Assembly (NCBI GenBank): GCA_016719225.1
Contig: JADKAN010000004.1
Span: forward strand, 1 to 64,000
Reading direction: 5' to 3'
Length of the DNA stretch: 64,000 bases
DNA from: Flavobacteriales bacterium
GTDB lineage: Bacteria; Bacteroidota; Bacteroidia; Flavobacteriales_F; PHOS-HE28
The notes under the pieces are model-generated. The model was not told the origin of the DNA and ran no database searches. It saw nothing but the letters and a program-made list of their open reading frames with translations. Shown here piece by piece: positions 34,264-43,754 of this stretch (positions within the stretch are counted from its first letter, which is position 1; each line of letters begins with the position of its first letter). Made by a program: the position numbers and the translations under genes.

Positions 34264-36332
34264 GGGAACGGCGGCACGAACACGTTGAATTTTTCAGCAG
34301 GCCCGATCGCCGTGGCACGCGCACGCAACACATGCGTCAGCGTGTCCACGGAAACGTACAGCCCGTTATGCGCTTGGAGGGCGATGGTGCCGTCGGCCTG
34401 CGGCAAAGGGGTGAACAACCCGTAGTCCCCGAGGTCCATGGCCGTGGCCGCCAGCTGCTGTTGCTCCAACAGCTCCGCGCAAAGGAAAGAGTCGTTCGCA
34501 CAGATGAGAGCCACGCGGCCATCACCCGTATGCAAGCGCAGGAAGCTTTCCCACGGCCCCAAGCTATCGCGTTCCGCTTTGGCCATGCGATCAGGCGCAG
34601 CGTCCACTGCGACCCAAGCTCCGTTGGCCGCGCGGAGTCTGACGGTATCGATACTCGCAATGGTCGGCAACAAGCCGTCGATGAGTTGGATGCGGGCATC
34701 CGAGGTTCCTTGGCTTTCCGTCCAGTGGGCAAGCATGGCACTGTCCAGCCCGTCGAAGAAGCCCATGTACTTGTCCGGGTAGTAACCCGTGTAGGCATTG
34801 ACGACAGGAATGCCGAGGTCCTGCGCGGCGATCATCGCGGTGAGGTGGAGCATGATCAAACGGAAGTGCGGGTCACCGGGATCCTCGATACCGAAATGCG
34901 GCGCGTAGGCAATGGCATCCACCGCTTGTGGGCCTTGGTATTCGCGGGTGATCCGTCGTTGCACCTCGGCCACGCGTTCCTGTGCATCGCGCTTGTCGAA
35001 ATGCTTAAGCCAATCCACGTCCCACCGGTTGTCCTGCACCACCAGCAACGGCAGGAACAAGACGGCCAGCCACGCCCGGCGCGGTGCTGCAAAAAGCGGG
35101 CGTAACGCGAATGCGAAGAGCATGACGAAGAACATCACTTGCACGTTAATGATGCGGTCCACGGACCGGAGCGCGGAAAAGCCGGGCAGCTTGAACACCC
35201 ATTGGTACAAGGAGAAGCCCGCCATGTCCAGGCAGAAGAGCCAGCTTTGCACAAAGGCTACCAGCAGGGCTATGAGGATGGACCGCTGAATCCGCGAAGT
35301 GCGCCTGAGCAACACCAAGAGCACGGCGGCGATGATGGCCACCCATGGCAGCGCGCCCACGAACTGCATCTGGTCCCACCAGCTTGGCGTTACATCCAGC
35401 CCGGTCTCGGCGAATATCCGCCAGGATCCCGCACCGGGATGGGTGAAGAAGAAGGCGATTGGCCGAGGAAGCGAGTCAGCGATATCCGCGAATGTTCTTG
35501 TGCCGGTCTCCGTGTGTAGGACCAAAGCCTGCATGTGCAGATAAGGAAGGATCACCGGGAGCAGCAACGCAACGCCAGCGGACATTACAAGCAGCCCGAA
35601 AAGCAAGTAACGCCATCCTGTGAAGCGTATCCACCAACCGGTATTCCGCAGAAAGATCATGTGACCCACCGCCAAAAAGAAAAGTCCGTACACCAACATG
35701 AAGCCCAGGTACATGCCGCAGTAGAACTGGTATACCACCGCCGCCACCGCGAACGCGAACCATTTCAAACCGCCACTGCCGAGATAGCGCCAGAGGAACC
35801 AGAAGGCGAGCGGTACCATGAATTTCGGGAACACTTGCGCATGCCCCATCTGGCTCATGTTGTAGATGCCGAAAGCGAAGATGTATGCGCCGCATGCCGC
35901 CAGCACATCCACGCCCACCCACTTCCGCAACGCGAGGAAACAGCACCAGAAGTTCAGCGCGAAGAGCACCACGATCCACAATTGGAAAGCGCTTTCCCGG
36001 CTGAAACCGGCGGACCGGATGGCGGAATAGATCGGAGCTGTGCCCAACAGGTTGTCCGAGAGCGCAATTGTATTTTTATAAGGGTACATGAACGGCGCAT
36101 CCCAATAGCTCGGCTCCTTTCCGGTGGCATAGCGGTGGAAATGCTCCAGTACATAATTGTTGAAGCGGGCGTCACCGAGATCGCCTGGGATCAGCGTTTG
36201 CTGCGGCCCGAGCAACGCAATAGGCACCTGCCACATACCGAACGCGAAAAGGCCAAGGACCAGTAGCCTACTGAGCCACTTGAACCCCTTTCCTGCAGGC
36301 ATGCCGAGGGGAGTGGGGTTCGCTGTTTCCAT
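34257..36332 (-). CDS. Polytopic membrane protein (YfhO/GT-C-like) with C-terminal fascin-like beta-trefoil
   Basis: 691 residues from ATG 36332 (METANPTPLGMPAGKGFKWL). A longer open frame exists upstream but is not protein-like. Residues about 17-440 hold roughly ten to twelve membrane helices with a large first loop, PGDLGDARFNNYVLEHFHRY, as in GT-C/YfhO-like proteins. The soluble C-terminus (about 560-691) repeats VRLRAANGAWVAVD, VALICANDSFLCAE and IALQAHNGLYVSVD at regular spacing, the mark of a fascin-like beta-trefoil. This probably binds carbohydrate. It is divergent from 36422 (90 bases apart) and convergent with the GH5-like gene. Confidence 0.65.
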   Translation of the reverse strand: METANPTPLGMPAGKGFKWLSRLLVLGLFAFGMWQVPIALLGPQQTLIPGDLGDARFNNYVLEHFHRYATGKEPSYWDAPFMYPYKNTIALSDNLLGTAPIYSAIRSAGFSRESAFQLWIVVLFALNFWCCFLALRKWVGVDVLAACGAYIFAFGIYNMSQMGHAQVFPKFMVPLAFWFLWRYLGSGGLKWFAFAVAAVVYQFYCGMYLGFMLVYGLFFLAVGHMIFLRNTGWWIRFTGWRYLLFGLLVMSAGVALLLPVILPYLHMQALVLHTETGTRTFADIADSLPRPIAFFFTHPGAGSWRIFAETGLDVTPSWWDQMQFVGALPWVAIIAAVLLVLLRRTSRIQRSILIALLVAFVQSWLFCLDMAGFSLYQWVFKLPGFSALRSVDRIINVQVMFFVMLFAFALRPLFAAPRRAWLAVLFLPLLVVQDNRWDVDWLKHFDKRDAQERVAEVQRRITREYQGPQAVDAIAYAPHFGIEDPGDPHFRLIMLHLTAMIAAQDLGIPVVNAYTGYYPDKYMGFFDGLDSAMLAHWTESQGTSDARIQLIDGLLPTIASIDTVRLRAANGAWVAVDAAPDRMAKAERDSLGPWESFLRLHTGDGRVALICANDSFLCAELLEQQQLAATAMDLGDYGLFTPLPQADGTIALQAHNGLYVSVDTLTHVLRARATAIGPAEKFNVFVPPFPH

Positions 36333-36421
36333 GGATGCTGCACCGCGTATCGGTCCTGTTGCACGGCTCCAACAGGCCGCGCGCCGCGAACTTCGGCAAA
36401 GAACACCATATTTAGCGTCCC

Positions 36422-38293
36422 ATGAAATGGCGTCCACCGCACCTGTTGACCTTTTGGTGGGTCTTTTTAGCCGCAGCTGCGGTGTGGATGCGCTTGCGTT
36501 CCACGGGCATCCTGGAAAGCGGTGACGGCATTCAACACTATCAGATCGCACGCTACTCGTGGCAGCATCACGAACTCTTCCTCCACTCTTGGGGCAAGCC
36601 GCTCTTCACCTTGCTCTCCTCCCCTTTCGCGCAGCTCGGCATTCGGGGCATGACGCTCTTCAATGCGCTGTGCCTGGTGGCCACCGCTTGGGCCGCCGAC
36701 GGGATCCTTAAACGCGCCGGACAGGCTGCGCGTTGGCTGTATGCGCCGATCCTACTGCTGGTCCCCATGTACGGGACCATGGTACTGGCCGGCATGACCG
36801 AAGTGCTCTTCGGGCTGCTCACCGTGCTGGTGATCCGCGCGATCTTCGAAGAACGGTACGTGTTGGCGATGGTGCTGCTTTCGCTCACGCCTTTCGCCCG
36901 TCCCGAGTACATCGGTCTCGCTCCTTTCGTACTGGCTTGGGTGGTGGGCAAACGGCAGTGGCGCGCACTTCCTTGGGGGCTCACCGGCCATGCCCTTTAC
37001 GCCATTGCCGCAACGGTGCTGGTAGGCGACCCGCTATTGGCCCTGCACGATGGTACTTACGGCGGTGCGGCCGCGATCTATGGCCAAGGACCGCTGCTGC
37101 ATTTCGCCAGCCACCTGCCGGAGATCTTCGGGATGCCCTTGTTGCTGGTCGGCATCCCGGCGCTATTCGCCGGCGCATGGCTCTGGTGGAAGAAGCCAGA
37201 GGACCGGTCCACACTTCGGCTGTTGCTTATTGTAGGTCTACTGCCAGCCTTGGCCATTGCTGCGATCCATTCCTTCCTCTGGTGGAAAGGCCTGAAAGGC
37301 TCCCTCGGCCTGTTGCGCGTTCTGGCCACCACGGCACCACTGGTAGTGCTTTGCGTGGTGTGGCCCATCGTGCGCACGTTGTCGCTGCCGCGTGTATGGT
37401 GGATCGAACGTTTCGTCTTCACCACCGGGGTTGGCGTACTCTTCCTGCATGCGGCATGGAAGGCGCTTCTGCTCGTTCAGCCATTACCCGTAGTGCCGAA
37501 CGATTACGAGGTATTTGTGCAGCGCGTGGGTGCCGAGGTGGGCCGCGTCAAGGGCGACTATGACCGTGTGCTGTACTACCATCCTGCCGTGGCGTTCTAT
37601 GCGGACATCGATCCTTTCGATCATTCCACGGCACAGCAGCTCTTCGGCCTGGATACCATGCGCACGGATCTCGGCCTCGGCCCGGAAGACCTGTTGGTCT
37701 GGGATGCGCACTTCGGTCCCAACGAAGGGCATACGCCTTTGCGCCTGTTGCGGGACCGCCCGAACTTCCGCTTGGAGGAAGTGATGGTGCCACAGGACCG
37801 GATGGAGGTGCTGGGCGGCCTGCCCTTCGAGGCCTGGTTCTTCCAGCGCGGAATGGATCAGCGCCACGAAATGCGCACCGTACTGTTCGATGCGTCAACA
37901 CCGGTGCCCGCGGAACTCGAGCACCACGTGGACACCATCCCCTGCGTGGAAGGTGGTAAGACATGGTGTTTCAAGGCGGAGGAATTCCCGCTGGAAGTAA
38001 AGCAGCTGCCTTTGCAAGCGCCCGGATTGATCTATGCCGAAGTGGTGGTGAGCGGCACATTCAAGCGGGCCAACGGCAACGGCGATGACATCAAGATGAT
38101 CGTGTCCGCCTACGACACCCAAGAAAAGGCGGGCTATTGGTGGCAACCGCTCTGGGATGGTCCGTTCACCTTCACGTACCGCGTACCCGCCGCCATCGCC
38201 GGGCTGAAGTACAAGCTCTACATCTGGGACATCAACCGCAACGGGTGCAGTATTTCGGACCTGCGCGTGGAGATCAACAGGGTGGTCCGGTAG
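36422..38293 (+). CDS. Polytopic membrane glycosyltransferase-like protein with C-terminal beta-sandwich
   Basis: 623 residues from ATG 36422. About ten membrane helices cover residues 5-370. The first loop has STGILESGDGIQHYQIARYS, with the acidic residue expected for GT-C catalysis. From about 375 it is soluble. The last 100 residues form a beta-sandwich: GLIYAEVVVSGTFKRANGNG, KMIVSAYDTQEKAGYWWQPL, KYKLYIWDINRNGCSISDLR. This matches the C-terminal domains of the 26352, 28120 and 40968 proteins. The gene ends 7 bases before the end of the convergent gene at 38301. Confidence 0.65.
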   Translation: MKWRPPHLLTFWWVFLAAAAVWMRLRSTGILESGDGIQHYQIARYSWQHHELFLHSWGKPLFTLLSSPFAQLGIRGMTLFNALCLVATAWAADGILKRAGQAARWLYAPILLLVPMYGTMVLAGMTEVLFGLLTVLVIRAIFEERYVLAMVLLSLTPFARPEYIGLAPFVLAWVVGKRQWRALPWGLTGHALYAIAATVLVGDPLLALHDGTYGGAAAIYGQGPLLHFASHLPEIFGMPLLLVGIPALFAGAWLWWKKPEDRSTLRLLLIVGLLPALAIAAIHSFLWWKGLKGSLGLLRVLATTAPLVVLCVVWPIVRTLSLPRVWWIERFVFTTGVGVLFLHAAWKALLLVQPLPVVPNDYEVFVQRVGAEVGRVKGDYDRVLYYHPAVAFYADIDPFDHSTAQQLFGLDTMRTDLGLGPEDLLVWDAHFGPNEGHTPLRLLRDRPNFRLEEVMVPQDRMEVLGGLPFEAWFFQRGMDQRHEMRTVLFDASTPVPAELEHHVDTIPCVEGGKTWCFKAEEFPLEVKQLPLQAPGLIYAEVVVSGTFKRANGNGDDIKMIVSAYDTQEKAGYWWQPLWDGPFTFTYRVPAAIAGLKYKLYIWDINRNGCSISDLRVEINRVVR

Positions 38294-38300
38294 TGGGCGG

Positions 38301-39614
38301 CTACTGCCCCGCAGCGATGGTACCTATCACTTCCCATATGCGTGGCCAAGCCGGATCCACGGAGAACACGTCGAAATCGTAGTGCTCCATCATACCGAAG
38401 TTGAGCCTTACGAGCGCAATGATCAACAGTGCCGTGAAGATCCGCAGGGACCAGGAACGCCGCATCACGGAACGGAAGAACCACGCCAAGGGAATGGCAA
38501 AAAGTCCATAGAGGTCCACTAAGCCGCGATAGCCATAAGCGCCGCCTAACCACCAGCACCACCATGCACTGTAGATCAACACAGTGCCAAGGAAGATGAT
38601 CAGTAACGGCCTGGCAGTGCGTGTGCCCCGCCATGCATGTAGCAACAAGGTGGCAATAACGAGGAGGAAGATCGGGCTGAACGTGAACCAGCCGTTGCGT
38701 GGGCTGAAGAGCACCATGCCGGGGACCATCTTCGTGAAGTCGAAATGCTCGTCGCTGTAAGCGTATGCATTGGCATACCATGAACCGGTGAGGTAGTGCC
38801 AATACATGGACTGGAGCACCCACGGGACGAGCCCAAGGAACAGTCCAAGGGCGAAAGCTGAGGGATGATGTAGCAGTTTACGCCATGCACCCTTGATGCC
38901 ACCCGCAGAGCTCAATGCCATCCACAGTGGGAAGAGGAAGACCACGATGTTCATCTGCCGGACCAGCACGAGCAATGCGCCGGAAAAGAGGAACAGCACC
39001 ACATGTACCTTCCGAGGACCACCGATGATGCGCAGACCGCACCAGCAGAAAAAGGCGATGAGGAAATAGGAGTACACATGCGACATCAACGGTTGGTCGG
39101 TCGCGTAATAAAAGAGGTTGCTTCCTGCGAAGATCGCGAGCACGGCAAGCAGCGCCGCCGGCGTAGTGCTGTAACGGCGCGCGAGTTTGAAGCTGAACAC
39201 CGCGCCCAGCCCGGCATAAGTGGCCGTGCTCGCCATCATGGCCACCGCATTGGGTGGCGATACCCCCGTATCCGGATAACCGAACAACCAGGTGAGCCAT
39301 TGCGATACCAAAAAGAACGGAAGTTCCAGAACGGAAACACCCAAGGAATACATGCTGATGGCCGTGTGGTCGGAGATCTTGTGGCACCACAGCATCCAGT
39401 CGAACTTCCCGGTGATGAAGGCTGAGGGAAGCCATTGGTAGTAGCCAAGACCATCCCACGCCTCCCAAAAAAAATCGTGTGCGTCGGCACCGCCGATGAT
39501 CCATGCCGATCGGAAGGACAGGACCGCCACCAGCATGAAAAGCAACCATTCCGGTAAGGACCTGTCAGCAGAAAGCACACTGTCCTTGGACGAAAGCGAG
39601 GGCTTATGTGACAT
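38301..39614 (-). CDS. Polytopic membrane protein, tandem paralogue 2
   Basis: 437 residues from ATG 39614 (MSHKPSLSSKDSVLSADRSL). About eleven hydrophobic segments. Shared with the next gene are LPEWLLFMLV, YQWLPSAFIT, FGYPDTGVSPPNAVAMM, SPRNGWFTFSPIFLLVIATL, YSAWWCWWLGGAYGYRGLVD and LYGLFAIPLAWFFRSVMRRS. Related proteins in Bacteroidota are annotated as GT39-like or hypothetical membrane proteins. It is the last gene of a three-gene minus-strand operon (42821 to 38301), 21 bases after the preceding one. Confidence 0.6.
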   Translation of the reverse strand: MSHKPSLSSKDSVLSADRSLPEWLLFMLVAVLSFRSAWIIGGADAHDFFWEAWDGLGYYQWLPSAFITGKFDWMLWCHKISDHTAISMYSLGVSVLELPFFLVSQWLTWLFGYPDTGVSPPNAVAMMASTATYAGLGAVFSFKLARRYSTTPAALLAVLAIFAGSNLFYYATDQPLMSHVYSYFLIAFFCWCGLRIIGGPRKVHVVLFLFSGALLVLVRQMNIVVFLFPLWMALSSAGGIKGAWRKLLHHPSAFALGLFLGLVPWVLQSMYWHYLTGSWYANAYAYSDEHFDFTKMVPGMVLFSPRNGWFTFSPIFLLVIATLLLHAWRGTRTARPLLIIFLGTVLIYSAWWCWWLGGAYGYRGLVDLYGLFAIPLAWFFRSVMRRSWSLRIFTALLIIALVRLNFGMMEHYDFDVFSVDPAWPRIWEVIGTIAAGQ

Positions 39615-39635
39615 CTGCTAAGGACTGAGGAAATG

Positions 39636-40955
39636 CTACTGTCCGGCAGCGATCCTACCCACCACCTCCATCAGTTGGGGAAGGTCCCAAGTGGGCTTGC
39701 ACCAGTCGAAGCAATATTCGCGCAGCATGCCGAAGTTGAGGACCACCAAGGCGAAGAGGACGAGCGCGGTGAAGACCCTCAAGGCGATGGAACGCCGCAG
39801 TACCGAGCGGAAGAACCACGCGAAGGGAATGGTGAGCAGGCCATAGAGATCAATGAGCCCGCGGTAGCCGTAGCCCGCACCCAACCACCAACACCACCAA
39901 GCACTGTAGATCAGTACGGTGAGCACCAGGATCAGCAGGATCGCGCGCGCCGTGCGCGTGTTCCTCCAGGCATGCACGATCAACGTGGCCACCACGATCA
40001 GGAACACCGGACTGTAAACGAACCAGCCGCTGATGGGGCTGAAGAGCACCAGGCCCGGCACCATCTTGTCCCATTGGAAATGCTCGTCCTTGTAGTCATA
40101 ACCGTTCGCGTAGACATGCCCGGTGATGTGGTACCAATACATCATTTGCAGCACCCATGGCACCACACCCAACAAGAGCCCGGTGATGAACGCAGTACGG
40201 TTCTTCAGCAGGTTCCGCCACGCCTCCGGAAGGCCACCAGGGGAGCCCCATGCGAGCAACAACGGGAACAGGAACACCACGATGTTCACCTGCCGGATCA
40301 GCACGGCCAGCGCTCCACTGAACAGCCACGCCACCACGTGCCAACCGCGAGGACCGTCCACGATGCGGACGGAACACCAAGCGAAAAGGGCGATGAGGAA
40401 GAAGGAGTAGACATGCGACATCAACGGCGAATCCGTGGCGAAGAAGTACAGGTTGCTGCAACCGAAAATGCCCACCACCGCGAGCAGCGCGGCCGGTGTG
40501 GAACTGAACCGCCGGGCCAGTTTGAAACTGAACACGGCGCCCGCTCCGGCATACACGGCCACGCTCACCATCATGGCCACCGCGTTCGGTGTGGAAAAAC
40601 CCGTATTCCCGTAACCGAACAACCAGCCGAGCCATTGCGACAGCAGGAAGAACGGAAGTTGCAGGACCGCTACGCCCAAGGTGAACAAACTGATCGACTT
40701 GTCGGCCGTAATGATGTGGCACCAGAACATCTTGTTGAGATCGTGCGTGACGAACGTGGCGGGCAACCACTGGTAATACCCTAGCCCATCGTAGGCCTTG
40801 GGGAAGAAATCCGCCATCCGGTCGGCTTGCAGCTGCCACGCACCGGCCAAGCAGAGGATGGAGACGAGCATGAAGAGCAGCCACTCCGGCAGGTGGCGGT
40901 CAGCACGCCGTGCACGTTCGCGGCGCGCACCGAGGGTCCTGCTCTTCGCCTTCAT
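39636..40955 (-). CDS. Polytopic membrane protein, tandem paralogue 1
   Basis: 439 residues from ATG 40955. It is collinear with the downstream paralogue over its whole length (LPEWLLFMLVSILCLAGAWQ, AYDGLGYYQWLPATFVTHDL, NTGFSTPNAVAMM, SPISGWFVYSPVFLIVVATL, YSAWWCWWLGAGYGYRGLID). The YDGLGYYQWLP first loop and the WWxWWxGxxYGxR motif before the last helices occur in GT-C-like membrane enzymes. Function not established. It sits 12 bases after the upstream gene at 40968. Confidence 0.6.
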   Translation of the reverse strand: MKAKSRTLGARRERARRADRHLPEWLLFMLVSILCLAGAWQLQADRMADFFPKAYDGLGYYQWLPATFVTHDLNKMFWCHIITADKSISLFTLGVAVLQLPFFLLSQWLGWLFGYGNTGFSTPNAVAMMVSVAVYAGAGAVFSFKLARRFSSTPAALLAVVGIFGCSNLYFFATDSPLMSHVYSFFLIALFAWCSVRIVDGPRGWHVVAWLFSGALAVLIRQVNIVVFLFPLLLAWGSPGGLPEAWRNLLKNRTAFITGLLLGVVPWVLQMMYWYHITGHVYANGYDYKDEHFQWDKMVPGLVLFSPISGWFVYSPVFLIVVATLIVHAWRNTRTARAILLILVLTVLIYSAWWCWWLGAGYGYRGLIDLYGLLTIPFAWFFRSVLRRSIALRVFTALVLFALVVLNFGMLREYCFDWCKPTWDLPQLMEVVGRIAAGQ

Positions 40956-40967
40956 TTCCGTTGTGCC

Positions 40968-42821
40968 TTATCGGGGTGCATACACTTCCAATTTCAGGTC
41001 GTCGATGCGTACGGGCTGTTTCCCGCGGTGCCAAACGTAAACCTTCAGCCGGTCGCGTGCATCGCGGATCGGCGGCGTGAGGTACTCCGCCTCGAAGGTG
41101 GTCCAGTGCCCGACCGTGGTACTGCTTACACTATCGCAGAAAGTGCGGTAGCCGTAGGAACCTTCCAGACGTTCCATGCTGAACACCAGGCAGGATGGCT
41201 CCCCATCGTAGCCATCAGGAAGGAATACGCGAACGCTTGCCTTCGCCCAGAAGTGGTCCTGGTCGGTCACCGAGCCGAAGGGTAATTCGAAGTTCGGCGA
41301 GTACGGATGGGTGCTGTCCAACTGCGCCACGTGGCCGTGCACCAAGGTGTCCATCACTACCAGGGCACCACTGGCATCACCGTCCTCGAAGGCCTGCTCC
41401 CCGATGGTGCGCCTGTCATAGCGTGATGCATCCTGCATGCGGTCGCTACCATCGAAACTGCGTTCGAAGGACAGCAGGTCCGCAGCCCCTTCCGGTACCG
41501 AAGTTCTTCCGAAGACCGCCCAGTAATAGGCTTTGGTCGTGCGGTATGGATGCAGCACCCAATGGTCGAATTGCCACAGCTGGAAACAATTGAACAATAC
41601 GAGCAACGCGACCAGCGTAGTCCCTACGGCACGCACCGGGCCTTTGCGCTCCGCGATCGCCGTAAGCGCGTATCCCAGCGGCAAGGCCAACATGGGATAC
41701 AAGGTGATCATCGGCCGGATGCTGTAGCTGGCACCATACCACCACTCGCTCCAACTGGACAGGATGTAGAACGCGATGGCGCAGTAAGCCACCACGGGCC
41801 AAAAGACCTCGCGACGCCGCCGGTACAACGGCACCGACCCGACGAGTGCGAAGGCCATCACCGGCGTATAGACCAGCCAGCCCTTGCGGAAACTGAAGAG
41901 CACGTTGAGGATGTGCGGCTGCGACAGGTCCAACCCCACACCGGGGTTCTTGTAGCTGTCGTAAACGAAGCTGCCGGTCATCGTTCTCCAATAGAGCAAC
42001 TGTGGCGCGAGCACGAGCAACCCCACCACGATCGCCAGCAACAGGTCTTTCCAGTGCGCACTGAGAAGGTGGAGTTTTGCACGTAGTGACGGTCCGTTGT
42101 AAACGCCCCACAACAAGGGGATCAGGCCGCAAACGATCTCGCTCGGCTTGATCAGGATGATCATCGCGATGCTGATGGAGGTCCACAACAGGTTGGAACG
42201 TTTTCCTTCTTCATGCCAGCGCAAGGTGTTCCACACCAGCACGGACATCCAGCAGAACAGGAAGCTCGCCGTTTCCAAATTCTTCATGGTGGCGAAGTGC
42301 AGGTAGTTCGTACCGAGCACGATCACCACGAGCGTTGCCGCGCTGATGACTTCGCTGAAGAAGCGCAACAGGATCCGGCGCAAATGCACCAACCCGATCC
42401 AGACATAGAACAGGCAACCCAACGCCACCGCGATCTGGTAAGGTGCGCTGAACCCATCCACAGGCCCGGCACCGAGCAACGCGGCCACATGTCCGATGAG
42501 GAAGAACGGCAGGTAACAGATCGCCGTGCCCATCAGGAAGAAGTAGATCGGCGTGCTGTTGTCCGGCGCGGTGGAAAGTTGGTAGAGCGTGCCGCTGATC
42601 TCCGGCCGCGCGCGGATCAGCTCATGGAGCCATGCCGTATCGTGCAGCAACGGGTCGTGATGGATGAAGGTGGCCGGCAGGTAGATGTAGTAGCCGAAGA
42701 CGTCCCACGAGAGTTCGTTCGGGGTGAGCTGGAGGATGCGCAACACCACCAGCAAAGCGAACAGCACCAGCAACGTGACCCGCGAAAGGGATGCACGGGA
42801 TGCGCTGTTCGGGGAACCCAT
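40968..42821 (-). CDS. Polytopic membrane glycosyltransferase-like protein with C-terminal beta-sandwich
   Basis: 617 residues from ATG 42821. The membrane part (about 1-430) resembles the two downstream paralogues in its WSEWWYGASYSIRPMITLYP and SFRKGWLVYTPVMAFALVG motifs. The first loop is ELSWDVFGYYIYLPATFIHH. The soluble end has a beta-sandwich: ASVRVFLPDGYDGEPSCLVF, SMERLEGSYGYRTFCDSV, DRLKVYVWHRGKQPVRIDDL, KLEVYAPR. A CATCTTTG box ends four bases before the ATG, so the mRNA may be leaderless. It leads a three-gene operon probably acting in surface glycan assembly. Confidence 0.65.
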   Translation of the reverse strand: MGSPNSASRASLSRVTLLVLFALLVVLRILQLTPNELSWDVFGYYIYLPATFIHHDPLLHDTAWLHELIRARPEISGTLYQLSTAPDNSTPIYFFLMGTAICYLPFFLIGHVAALLGAGPVDGFSAPYQIAVALGCLFYVWIGLVHLRRILLRFFSEVISAATLVVIVLGTNYLHFATMKNLETASFLFCWMSVLVWNTLRWHEEGKRSNLLWTSISIAMIILIKPSEIVCGLIPLLWGVYNGPSLRAKLHLLSAHWKDLLLAIVVGLLVLAPQLLYWRTMTGSFVYDSYKNPGVGLDLSQPHILNVLFSFRKGWLVYTPVMAFALVGSVPLYRRRREVFWPVVAYCAIAFYILSSWSEWWYGASYSIRPMITLYPMLALPLGYALTAIAERKGPVRAVGTTLVALLVLFNCFQLWQFDHWVLHPYRTTKAYYWAVFGRTSVPEGAADLLSFERSFDGSDRMQDASRYDRRTIGEQAFEDGDASGALVVMDTLVHGHVAQLDSTHPYSPNFELPFGSVTDQDHFWAKASVRVFLPDGYDGEPSCLVFSMERLEGSYGYRTFCDSVSSTTVGHWTTFEAEYLTPPIRDARDRLKVYVWHRGKQPVRIDDLKLEVYAPR

Positions 42822-42860
42822 CGGGCAAAGATGACTTTTATACGAGGTGGTACGCGGCCA

Positions 42861-43589
42861 TTATACCAGCGCGATATGTGGCTCCTGCACCAACGCCTCG
42901 CCACGCAAGCGCAGATATAGCTGCGCCGTGGCCACCACGTCCTTCATGCAGTACGTGGCGATCCGTTCCAGGTCCTTATCCACGTAATAGACCCGAGCCA
43001 CATCGGCACCACTGATGTCGTCCTTCGGCGTAGGGATGCCGAGAATGTGGGTGAGCAAGGCCAGCGACGTGAAGTTCTTGCGGTCCCCGAAGCTCCACAT
43101 GTTCATGGTGTCGAGGAAGCCCAGCTCCCACGGCTTTTGGCCACTCACGTCCAACAATTTCGGCAGCTTGATCCCGTGTACGATGCAGCGGCGCGCGATC
43201 CACGGGAAGTCGAACTCCTTGCCGTTATGCCCACAAAGCCAGTGGTCCTCTGTGTTGTAGTTCTTGTTCAGCAGGTCCACAAAACGATGCAGCACATCGC
43301 GTTCATCATCGCCGTGGAACGAAGTGACCCGCATGGAATGGCCACCAGCTTCTTTCTTCAACCCACCCACACCGATGCAGACGATCTTCCCGAACTCGGA
43401 AAAGATGCCGCCTTTGTCGCCGTAGACCTCTTCCGCTGTCTTTCCACTGCGCTCCTGCTCAAACCGCGTCTTGTCGCCGAAGAGCTTCGCGGTGCGTTCG
43501 TCCAGCTCGCTGAAATCCGCCACGGCCGGCACCGTCTCGATATCGAGGAAGAGGATCTTGCTGAGGTCTTTCACGTGATCGGCTCGCAT
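42861..43589 (-). CDS. DnaQ/PolB-like 3'-5' exonuclease
   Basis: 242 residues from ATG 43589 (MRADHVKDLSKILFLDIETV); the longer upstream frame is repeat-derived. The DEDD exonuclease fold has ILFLDIETVP (motif I, DxE), DHWLCGHNGKEFDFPWIARR (motif II, with the D of EFDFP) and TYCMKDVVATAQLYLRL (motif III, YxxxD form). It matches the predicted 3'-5' exonuclease related to the PolB proofreading domain (PF10108 type). It acts on single-stranded DNA ends in repair. It lies alone between the glycan operon and an inverted repeat. Confidence 0.88.
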   Translation of the reverse strand: MRADHVKDLSKILFLDIETVPAVADFSELDERTAKLFGDKTRFEQERSGKTAEEVYGDKGGIFSEFGKIVCIGVGGLKKEAGGHSMRVTSFHGDDERDVLHRFVDLLNKNYNTEDHWLCGHNGKEFDFPWIARRCIVHGIKLPKLLDVSGQKPWELGFLDTMNMWSFGDRKNFTSLALLTHILGIPTPKDDISGADVARVYYVDKDLERIATYCMKDVVATAQLYLRLRGEALVQEPHIALV

Positions 43590-43618
43590 GGGGGGGGTTA
43601 TTGGTGTCGGTCTTTTAC

Positions 43619-43740
43619 ACCACAGAGGCACACAAAACACAGAGATGTAAGGAGTAGAGGCTGGTGTTCGATGATCGATACCACTACCATCGTCTGCATT
43701 CTGGGTATGATCTTCTCTGTGGACTCTGTGCCTCTGTGGT
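43619..43740. repeat. Inverted repeat of the CACAGAGG type
   Basis: The arm 43619-43644 starts ACCACAGAGGCACACAAAAC. The arm 43715-43740 is its inverse copy with a few changes (CTCTGTGGACTCTGTGCC...). About 70 unrelated bases lie between them. Each arm has a period of 8-9 nt built on CACAGAG. No gene inside. Confidence 0.8.
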
Positions 43741-43754
43741 AAACCTGTCAAAGC

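Noticed and set aside
36333..36551. N-terminal extension of the fascin-like membrane protein
   Set aside because: It runs antisense into the start of the divergent gene at 36422, is Arg/Ser/Cys-rich, and the hydrophobic segment pattern begins after ATG 36332.
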